Assembly: GCF_014904695.1 (NCBI RefSeq)
Contig: NZ_JACXXN010000002.1
Span: forward strand, 186,001-250,000
DNA length: 64,000 nt
Direction: 5' to 3'
DNA from: Nostoc sp. MG11
GTDB lineage: Bacteria; Cyanobacteriota; Cyanobacteriia; Cyanobacteriales; Nostocaceae
Shown here in pieces: positions 1 to 6,478 of the stretch (within the stretch, counting starts at the first letter, position 1; each line of letters begins with the position of its first letter). Under the pieces are notes generated by a model that was given only the letters and a program-made list of their open reading frames with translations, made no database searches and was not told the DNA's origin. A program made the position numbers and the translations under genes.

Positions 1-1168
1 AGCAAAACCGGAAACTCAAGTGTTTCAGCAAGTTTGGCAAACCGTAAATGACAACTTTTACGACCCCAAGTTGAATGGAGTAGACTGGAAAGCCATCGGC
101 GAAAAGTATAAACCTCAAGCAGAACAAGCCAAGTCTAAAGAAGAGTTTGCAACTGTGATCAATCAGATGCTCTCTGAATTGCGGACTTCTCACACTCGCT
201 TCTACACTCAGGATGAACCAGCCTACTATCAACTTTTGGGGATTTTTTTGCCCAACAATCTAGAGTTACAGAAGCAGTTAAAAAAGTTTTTTCCCAAAGG
301 CAAAATTGAATATAGTGGCATTGGCATATTCACCAAAAACATCAATGGCAAGACCTTTGTCAGTGCTATCTTAGATGGAAGTCCAGCAGCTAAAGCTGAT
401 TTAAAGGTGGGCGACCAACTCTTGAGTGTAGATGGTAAACCCTATCAGCCGATACAATCTTTTGCTAGTAAAGCGGACCAAAAAGTCAAGCTGTTGATTC
501 AGCGCACGCCCAATGCTAGTAATCAGCAAGAAATTGCGATCGCTCCAAAGATACTCGACGCCACTACAATGTTTCTGGACGCTCAAGAAGCCAGTACCCA
601 GTTAATTGAACAAGAAGGTAAGAAAATAGGCTATGTTCATATCTGGTCTTATGCAGGTGAGCAATACCAGCAGCAACTTGAGACAAATTTGATCTATGGT
701 CGTCTCAAGAACGCAGATGGGTTAATTTTAGATTTGAGAGAGGGATGGGGTGGTGCGTCTCCCAGTTATCTCAATATCTACACTGCTGAAGGCCCAAGCT
801 TGACTAGTATTCCACGCAATGGCAGGCAAAATACCTATAACTTTCAATGGAAAAAGCCAGTGGTCATGGTAGTGAATGAGGGTAGCCGGAGTGGTAAGGA
901 AATACTAGCGTTTGGCTTTCAGCAAAATAAAATTGGGCCAGTAATTGGCTCTAAAACTCCAGGAGCAGTCGTTGCTGGTAGTCCTTTTCTAATGCAAGAT
1001 GGCAGCGTCCTTTACCTAGCAGTTGCAGATGTGTTTCTCAACGGCAATCAAAGGTTGGAAGGTAAAGGTATCACACCGGATCTTAGCGTTCCATTCTCCT
1101 TAGAATACGCAAGAGGAGCAGACCCTCAAAAACAACGGGCTATAGAGACTGTGGTAAAGGCACTCTAG
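1..1168 (+). CDS. S41 family (C-terminal processing) peptidase-like protein, 5' partial
   Basis: The reading frame is open from the left edge (codons in phase from base 2), so the start lies outside the window; the GTG at 20 is internal. Order of parts: N-terminal helical region typical of carboxyl-terminal proteases (FQQVWQTVNDNFYDP), a PDZ domain (from GIGIF to about VDGKPY), then the S41 catalytic fold (GYVHIWSYAG, GLILDLREGWGG). The Ser-containing loop is NEGSRSGKEILAF. Compared with the true CtpA encoded at 57.6-58.9 kb, whose Ser and Lys are 25 residues apart, the position of the catalytic Lys is Ala here (GSKTPGAVV). It may use another catalytic arrangement or be inactive. S41 proteases act in the periplasm or lumen; the signal peptide would be in the missing part. 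Family is sure, substrate unknown. Confidence 0.85.
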   Translation, partial: AKPETQVFQQVWQTVNDNFYDPKLNGVDWKAIGEKYKPQAEQAKSKEEFATVINQMLSELRTSHTRFYTQDEPAYYQLLGIFLPNNLELQKQLKKFFPKGKIEYSGIGIFTKNINGKTFVSAILDGSPAAKADLKVGDQLLSVDGKPYQPIQSFASKADQKVKLLIQRTPNASNQQEIAIAPKILDATTMFLDAQEASTQLIEQEGKKIGYVHIWSYAGEQYQQQLETNLIYGRLKNADGLILDLREGWGGASPSYLNIYTAEGPSLTSIPRNGRQNTYNFQWKKPVVMVVNEGSRSGKEILAFGFQQNKIGPVIGSKTPGAVVAGSPFLMQDGSVLYLAVADVFLNGNQRLEGKGITPDLSVPFSLEYARGADPQKQRAIETVVKAL

Positions 1169-1388
1169 TTCTATAGTTATTGGATAATTTTACCAGGCGA
1201 TCGCTAGCTTCTGATTTAAACAGAAAACTGCTACAACGTCTACGCCACTAAAAATCAAAGCCAATTACCAATCTTGACTGGAGCTTTAACTCCATCTGGC
1301 TCTTTGTAACATTATTTCATAAAAGCTTAATTAAAATTCAAGTAATTTAAGTGTGATAGCTAACACTACCTGATTTTTGCTTAAAATA

Positions 1389-2114
1389 ATGAGCTTTTGG
1401 TTTTATCTATTTGTTGGAAGTGCAGTTGTTTCCTCTGCTCTATCTTTCAGGTGTAGTAGTCGGCAGGACAAACTGCGACGCCGAAACTTAAATCGTGTAG
1501 CAAGTTGTGGATTGACTGGTTATGAAGTTGCAACGTTGATCTTAAGAGAGAATAATCTGGGTGCGATATCTGTACAAAATGACCAAACCTCCCAAAAAGC
1601 CGCTTTCAGACCAAAAGAGGGAAAACGAGGAACCATACGTCTTCCCCCAGATATTTTTGCAGATTCCTCTCTACGTGCCATAGCAATCAGCGCTCATGAG
1701 TGCGGACATGCCTTGCAGTATTATTTTGGTCGCTCTTACTTCTCGATTTCTAAACTTACATTTGTTTTATTTTGGAGTTTCATCGGCAGCGGATTTTTTC
1801 TTTTGAATTTCAGCTTTATTTTTTTAAGTTTTATGGGAAGGGAGTTTTTTCTTATTCCCTTTTTGATTGTCCTTTTGGCAGCTATTCCTGGAATATGTTA
1901 CGTAGTAGGTACTCTCCAGTCCGAATCTGATGCCACTCATCGCGGTATTACGATGTTAGAACTAAAAAAGTTAATAGACTATCACGAAACTAGTTTTGTA
2001 AAACAGTGGCTAGAAGCTTCTTTTCTCAACTACGTGTCTAATTCCTGGTTATTTGCTACTGTTTGGAGCTTTGCAATGGCTGGTATTATTATGTGTTATG
2101 GTCGGTCATCTTGA
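1389..2114 (+). CDS. membrane zinc metallopeptidase, YugP-like
   Basis: A 241-residue membrane protein. An N-terminal membrane segment (MSFWFYLFVGSAVVSSAL) is followed by a soluble part with LTGYEVATLILRENNL, typical of the YugP/Zn_peptidase_2 family, and the zinc motif AHECGHALQ (HExxH type), then two strongly hydrophobic segments (about residues 120-175) and a C-terminal membrane segment. The late ESDATHRG segment corresponds to the family's conserved E-x-D-A/S region. A TTG at 1377 is in frame, but the ATG at 1389 gives the natural start just before the membrane segment. The substrate of this family is not known. It converges on the gene at 2.3 kb, with a strong hairpin between them. Confidence 0.75.
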   Translation: MSFWFYLFVGSAVVSSALSFRCSSRQDKLRRRNLNRVASCGLTGYEVATLILRENNLGAISVQNDQTSQKAAFRPKEGKRGTIRLPPDIFADSSLRAIAISAHECGHALQYYFGRSYFSISKLTFVLFWSFIGSGFFLLNFSFIFLSFMGREFFLIPFLIVLLAAIPGICYVVGTLQSESDATHRGITMLELKKLIDYHETSFVKQWLEASFLNYVSNSWLFATVWSFAMAGIIMCYGRSS

Positions 2115-2170
2115 ATTGAATAGGATTTACGCCACAACTCTATCAAATTCTTACCGCTCAGACTTTTCGC

Positions 2171-2216
2171 TGTGTCTTGGTGGTTTAAAAACTAACTTAT
2201 AAACCACTAAGACACA
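2171..2216. terminator. hairpin between convergent genes
   Basis: A 17-bp stem (TGTGTCTTGGTGGTTTA at 2171-2187 pairing with 2200-2216, one mismatch) with a 12-nt loop. It lies between two convergent genes and could terminate both. Its arms (GTGTCTT, AAGACACAAAGACACTAA) resemble dispersed repeats near 33.45-33.58 kb, so it is probably a member of a repeat family that doubles as a terminator. Confidence 0.55.
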
Positions 2217-2268
2217 AAGACACTAAGAAAGATGCATTACACTGCATTACACCGTAGTTATCTGCTCT

Positions 2269-2940
2269 CTACCTTCCTGAACTACGCACCAGTTGCCCTT
2301 CCTTGTAAGCTTGCCGCAAGGCAATTGCTTCTGCCACAATGTGCTGAGCGCTAAATCCTTCTTCATCGATCATTTTTTGCAAGGTAATCCCAGTAGATTC
2401 TGAAGCTTCGTGAATCGGCGGAATTTGACAATACCTCCCGCCATTTTTGAGCCGCCGCCAGATACTTGGTTTTTCAGGTCTTGGTTCTTTAGAAGTACGT
2501 TGTTTTTTGGTAAGAGAACGTACAGCCTCTTGGGTAATTGCACTTAAATCCAGCAGTCTATCTATTACTTGTTGATACTTTTTACCATTTTCTGCTAACT
2601 GATATATGGTTCTTGGCTCGAGTTGTGCTAAATCTTGGGGCGAAAATTTACCAAATGCTGCGGCAATTTTTAGATACCGTTTTTCTTCACCTTTCCAACC
2701 TTGGTCAAACAGTAGTTTTTTATACTCTTTTGCAGAGAGTTTTTGTTGTTGTTCTGCTAACCAAAAGGCATGATGCAATATTGTTTTGGTAACTTCGGCA
2801 AGGGTTTGAAAAGAAAAATTTTCGGTACTAACGCTTTTGGTCGTATTAGCTTTTTCTTCAATGAATTGCTCAAAATTGGGTCTGTTAACTTGGGCTGCAA
2901 CTACACCCTGTACATGTGTCATCATAGTATTAGATCTCAT
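2269..2940 (-). CDS. hypothetical protein
   Basis: A 223-residue soluble, charged, mostly helical protein with no signal peptide or membrane segment. Residues about 45-130 form a helical block (ILHHAFWLAEQQQKLSA, KYLKIAAAFGKFSPQDLA) ending with a conserved-looking PRTIYQLAENGKKYQQVI segment. A basic linker (LTKKQRTSKEPRPEKPS) joins a C-terminal portion with GGRYCQIPPI. I do not recognise a family with confidence; the arrangement recalls DNA-associated accessory proteins of cyanobacterial mobile DNA, but that is inference. Other in-frame ATGs lie at residues 6-7 (MMTHVQ). Confidence 0.6.
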   Translation of the reverse strand: MRSNTMMTHVQGVVAAQVNRPNFEQFIEEKANTTKSVSTENFSFQTLAEVTKTILHHAFWLAEQQQKLSAKEYKKLLFDQGWKGEEKRYLKIAAAFGKFSPQDLAQLEPRTIYQLAENGKKYQQVIDRLLDLSAITQEAVRSLTKKQRTSKEPRPEKPSIWRRLKNGGRYCQIPPIHEASESTGITLQKMIDEEGFSAQHIVAEAIALRQAYKEGQLVRSSGR

Positions 2941-3235
2941 CTAGGGTCTTTCTAAAAAGGATGTTTAACGACAACCTGCTCCCAAAGTATTAATGATCAC
3001 AAACTACCCGCAGACAACTCCGGGTATCCACGTACTTCGTTGGCGGAAGTTTGAAAATTGGATTTTGTTCGGAACTCTTGCCCGATAAAAGGCGATCGCT
3101 AAAATTAATTCTACTAGAACAATTGTACTACTATAAATAGAAGAAAAAACCCTAAACATACCCAAATTTTTGGGAAAATGATGAAAGCTTTATACAAAAG
3201 AGCTTTTACGAGGCTGCGAGTAAAGTTTTAATATT
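2941..3235. other. AT-rich spacer without a gene
   Basis: Together with the adjoining repeat this makes a gap of about 375 bases before the TetR stop codon. It contains one HIP1-like site (ggcgatcgct) and runs of A/T. No ORF or promoter stands out beyond what the upstream part of the minus-strand gene at 2.3 kb would need. Confidence 0.5.
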
Positions 3236-3350
3236 AGGACTTACGCACTGAAGCCTGAAACCCTGCTCCCCCCTAACCCCCCCTTTTTAAGGGGGGAACG
3301 TCTAAAGCCCCCTTTCTAAGGGGGTTGGGGGATCTGAGTGCGTAAGTTCT
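3236..3350. mobile_element. MITE-like inverted-repeat element
   Basis: A roughly 115-bp element with imperfect terminal inverted repeats: left AGGACTTACGCACTGA (3236-3251), right end reading AGAACTTACGCACTCA on the minus strand. The interior has C-rich/G-rich arms (CCCCCCTTTTTAAGGGGGG and CCCCCTTTCTAAGGGGG) that can fold into hairpins. There is no coding capacity. It covers the 3' end of the tetR gene and supplies that gene's last codons. No clear target duplication was seen. Confidence 0.75.
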
Positions 3351-3912
3351 GAATATATCGCTGCACTAGATATCGTTGCTGGTCTGGATGAAACTGTTCA
3401 GGATTAATGATAAACCCTGTCCCAATACCATCGACAAGTGCTATCAGGGCATTTGCTTCAAGCGTTAAGTCAATATCTTCTCGAATCAGCTTTGCTGTTT
3501 GCAAATCAGTCAACTCTTGGCAAATGGACTGATGTAGTGATTTATAGCGTTTTCGATGTTCCTGAATTAGTTTTTCACGCCCAATTGCATATCCTAGAAA
3601 GGCAATCCAAATCTGCCAACCTTGTCCGCCACTAGGTTCAAAAGGCAGCACAGCAAAAATCATTTGCTCAAACCGCTCAATTCCGTGCAATCCTTCTGTA
3701 CAAGCTTTCATATCCCTAAATAGGTTTTCAAAGACTCGTTCTAGTACAAATAGCGTCAGTTCGTCTTTATCTCGAAAATAGTGGGTAAGAACACCTGTAG
3801 TACAGCCAAGTTCTTGAGCGATCGCCCGCATACTGGCGCGATCAAGTCCTTCACGAATAATCACGCGCCATGTTGCTTCAGTCACTTCGAGACGGCGATC
3901 ACTGTAACCCAT
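3316..3912 (-). CDS. TetR/AcrR family transcriptional repressor (BetI-like)
   Basis: A 198-residue TetR regulator. The N-terminal helix-turn-helix is clear (MRAIAQELGCTTGVLTHYF, residues about 27-46 from this start). The all-helical ligand domain follows (WIAFLGYAIGREKLI, ALIALVDGIGTGFI), resembling the BetI-type C-terminal domain. A TTG at 3939 could add nine residues, but the ATG at 3912 directly precedes the DNA-binding domain. The last ten residues (NLRTQIPQPP) and the stop lie inside the inserted MITE-like repeat, so the original C-terminus was replaced. It is divergent from a glutathione S-transferase gene, with a large inverted repeat between them. It most likely represses that gene and itself; the ligand is unknown. 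Confidence 0.85.
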   Translation of the reverse strand: MGYSDRRLEVTEATWRVIIREGLDRASMRAIAQELGCTTGVLTHYFRDKDELTLFVLERVFENLFRDMKACTEGLHGIERFEQMIFAVLPFEPSGGQGWQIWIAFLGYAIGREKLIQEHRKRYKSLHQSICQELTDLQTAKLIREDIDLTLEANALIALVDGIGTGFIINPEQFHPDQQRYLVQRYIQNLRTQIPQPP

Positions 3913-3948
3913 TTTTTTGCTAGTGTTCCAAGAATACAATTAAATCTG

Positions 3949-3977
3949 TTGACATATTATCACAACAGTTGTTATCT
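3949..3977 (+). promoter_or_regulatory. putative promoter of the GST gene
   Basis: A perfect -35 TTGACA (3949-3954), a 17-bp spacer and a -10-like TTATCT (3972-3977). The left half of the inverted repeat at 3962-3999 overlaps the spacer and -10, which fits repression by the divergent TetR protein. Assignment is by consensus only. Confidence 0.5.
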
Positions 3978-3999
3978 TAATTTGCATAACAACTGTTGT
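3962..3999. promoter_or_regulatory. TetR-type operator, perfect inverted repeat
   Basis: ACAACAGTTGTTAT (3962-3975) and its exact reverse complement ATAACAACTGTTGT (3986-3999), separated by 10 bp. Each arm itself contains an ACAACAGTTGT near-palindrome, so the site could take two dimers. It lies between the divergent tetR and GST genes and over the GST promoter, as expected for an autoregulatory TetR operator. Confidence 0.7.
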
Positions 4000-4044
4000 C
4001 ATCTAAACACGACATCACGAGCATGAGAGGAAAAGTAAATTAAA

Positions 4045-4839
4045 ATGCTTGAACTCTACTACTTTCCAGGTTCAATCTGCTCTCAAAAGGTAAAACTAGT
4101 TTTGGCAGAGAAAAATCTTAAGTGGAGCGATCGCCTGATTAATCTTTTGACCTTTGAAAACTTACAGCCTAACTACATTCATCTCAATCCTAAAGGTGTT
4201 GTTCCAACTCTAGTTCATGATGGCAAAGTGATTTGTGATTCAGCCATGATTATTCGTTACTTGGATGAACAATTTCCGAATCCGAGTTTGATTCCGAATG
4301 AATTAGTTTTGCGAAAAAGAATGGATGCATGGGTTGATCTCCAAAATCGTTTTCCTATGCGAGAAGTGATGTACGGCAACTACAAAGGAATTGATGGCAT
4401 CGTGTTGCAACGCTCAGTTCAAATTAAAGAAAAGCTTATTCCTCAACTCATGCAAGCGAATCCTGAATTGCAAGAAATATATGCTGCTAAGTTGGAGGAT
4501 GTGAAACAGTGGAACCAAACAATTCGGGATTCTAAGAAAATTGCTGAGATAAATGCACAAATTGAGCCATTATTGGAGCAACTAGAACACCAATTGAGTC
4601 AAACTAAATGGCTGTGCGGTGAAACCTATTCCCTAGCTGATGTTGTATGGACAGCTATTCTCAATCGCTTAAATGAATTGAATTTTAGCTATCTATGGAA
4701 AGACAATTCACAATCTAAAATTGCAAGATATTTTCAATGTCTCAAAGATCGCCCTAGCTTTCAGGCAGCAATTCAGCAGGACAAGATGCCATTGTTCATG
4801 ATTAGAGATGGTTTAAGACGAATTTTTCTAGGTTTTTGA
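4045..4839 (+). CDS. glutathione S-transferase family protein
   Basis: A 264-residue cytosolic GST. The N-terminal thioredoxin-like domain contains YYFPGSICSQKVKLVLAEK, the cis-Pro segment GVVPTLVHDG and the glutathione-contacting CDSAMIIRYLDEQFP. The C-terminal helical domain ends with the usual WLCGETYSLADVVWTAIL. The domain is somewhat longer than typical (about 200-230 residues) because of a central helical insertion around residues 100-160. AGAGGA precedes the ATG. Family members conjugate glutathione to electrophiles or act in dehalogenation or isomerisation; the substrate cannot be told here. Divergent TetR control suggests induction by a small molecule. Confidence 0.85.
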   Translation: MLELYYFPGSICSQKVKLVLAEKNLKWSDRLINLLTFENLQPNYIHLNPKGVVPTLVHDGKVICDSAMIIRYLDEQFPNPSLIPNELVLRKRMDAWVDLQNRFPMREVMYGNYKGIDGIVLQRSVQIKEKLIPQLMQANPELQEIYAAKLEDVKQWNQTIRDSKKIAEINAQIEPLLEQLEHQLSQTKWLCGETYSLADVVWTAILNRLNELNFSYLWKDNSQSKIARYFQCLKDRPSFQAAIQQDKMPLFMIRDGLRRIFLGF

Positions 4840-4858
4840 TCTTATTCAGGCGGTATAA

Positions 4859-4892
4859 AGATCCCCGACTTTTCAAAAAAGTCGGGGATCTT
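4859..4892 (+). terminator. rho-independent terminator
   Basis: A GATCCCCGACTTTT arm pairs with AAAAGTCGGGGATC around a very short loop, followed by TTATTT. It sits 20 bases after the GST stop codon. A similar GATTCCCGACT hairpin follows aroG at 39.2 kb. Confidence 0.8.
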
Positions 4893-4949
4893 ATTTGTCA
4901 CTTAAACTGAAAGAGTTCCAATTTAGATCAATTCCAGCACAGACAATCT

Positions 4950-6308
4950 ATGGCATTTGTGATCCCAACCAAGTATGACTTCTTGCCTCGCTTTTACCGA
5001 CTAGCAAGCGTCAGTGTGCTTTCTAACATGATGGTTCCCTTAGCGGGTTTGGTTGACATTGCCTTCTTGGGACATTTAGCAGACATCCGTCACTTGGCTG
5101 GAGTCATTTTAGCAACGATTCTTTTCGATTACCTTTACCGTGTGTTGAAATTTCTGCGCTCAAGTACTAATGCGATCGCTGCACAAGCTGCGGGACTTGA
5201 TGACCCCAAAGGCATTTTACTAGCAGGACTGCGAAGTGGTTTGATTGCGTTAGGAATCGGTTTACTGATCCTGCTGCTGCAATACCCCTTGCAAAAAATT
5301 GGATTTACAATTTTGAGTGGTTCCCCTGAAATTGAAGCCTCTGGAGCTAATTATTTCAGCGCCCGGATTTGGGGTGCTCCTGCTGTCTTGCTCAACTTTG
5401 TTCTGATTGGTTGGTTTCTGGGTAGGGAAATGAATAGCGTGGTGCTGCTCATGTCTATTGTTGGCAATGCTTCTAATGTGGCGCTGGACTACCTGATGAT
5501 TGTCAGGTTAGGCTGGGAAAGTATGGGAGCTGGACTAGCAACAGCAGTGAGTCAGTATCTAGCGCTAGTGATTGGTTTGGTTTGGGTTTGCTTCAGTATC
5601 CCGTGGCAAGTTTTACCAGCCGCTATGCAAGAGATTTTTGATTGGGCAGCCCTTAAAGATACTGTTGCGCTCAAAAGTAATATTTTAATTAGATTTTTAG
5701 CCCTAATTTCCACCTACGCTATCTTCACAAATCTCAGTGCAGCAATGGGAACAACTGTCTTGACAGAAAACGGTCTGCTTCTCCAAATTGCTCTGCTAAG
5801 TCAATTCACTGTTCAAGGCGTAGGGATGACAACCCAAACGCTGACTGGAAATTTCAAAGGCAAAGGAGCTACAGAACAGATGAGTCCACTGCTCACTGTT
5901 TCCATACTGACTAGTTTATTAATTGCACTGGCTGTTGCAACAATTTCTGTTCTGTTCTCAGACACGTTGTTCAGGCTGTTAACTAATCACGCAGAGATCA
6001 ATAATCATATTAATAGCTACACGATCTGGTTATTGCCTCTGTTAGGATTTACTGCCATTGCCTTCATGTTGGAAGGCTACTTCATCGGTTTAAAGGAGAG
6101 TGCAAAACTACGTGATGCCGTCCTACTCGCTTTTGTCTTGGGTTTTATCCCTCTAGCTTTCACAGCATGGTATTTCCACAATAACCACCTCCTGTGGATG
6201 GCTCTTGTATCGTACATGGCAACTATTATCATCGTACTTGGATTACAGCTACCCCGAATGTTAAGCAGTCAAAACTTGCTTAACCAAGAAGCATTTCCTA
6301 CCTCTTGA
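4950..6308 (+). CDS. MATE family multidrug/sodium efflux protein (DinF-type)
   Basis: A 452-residue integral membrane protein with about twelve hydrophobic segments in two pseudo-symmetric halves. It shows the family opening LASVSVLSNMMVPLAGLVDIAFLGHLAD and, in the second transporter half, QFTVQGVGMTTQTLTGNFKG. MATE carriers export cationic or aromatic compounds in exchange for Na+ or H+ across the inner membrane; this sequence is closest in layout to the DinF branch. It starts with ATG 110 bases after the GST stop and behind that gene's terminator, so it is probably a separate unit, though a shared detoxification role with the GST is plausible. Confidence 0.85.
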   Translation: MAFVIPTKYDFLPRFYRLASVSVLSNMMVPLAGLVDIAFLGHLADIRHLAGVILATILFDYLYRVLKFLRSSTNAIAAQAAGLDDPKGILLAGLRSGLIALGIGLLILLLQYPLQKIGFTILSGSPEIEASGANYFSARIWGAPAVLLNFVLIGWFLGREMNSVVLLMSIVGNASNVALDYLMIVRLGWESMGAGLATAVSQYLALVIGLVWVCFSIPWQVLPAAMQEIFDWAALKDTVALKSNILIRFLALISTYAIFTNLSAAMGTTVLTENGLLLQIALLSQFTVQGVGMTTQTLTGNFKGKGATEQMSPLLTVSILTSLLIALAVATISVLFSDTLFRLLTNHAEINNHINSYTIWLLPLLGFTAIAFMLEGYFIGLKESAKLRDAVLLAFVLGFIPLAFTAWYFHNNHLLWMALVSYMATIIIVLGLQLPRMLSSQNLLNQEAFPTS

Positions 6309-6478
6309 GGTGACTTCAACTCACAGCGCTTGTTTTCCCTTTTCTGCTCATAATGGCAACTGGTTCACCCGATTGGGTGAATGCGATGCTAGTAGATGGA
6401 ATATACCCTGAAAGAAGAGGCTAGTTTAATCCGGTTAGTGGTTATTATCACAGAATAAAAACCGCCAAACTGTCTATT

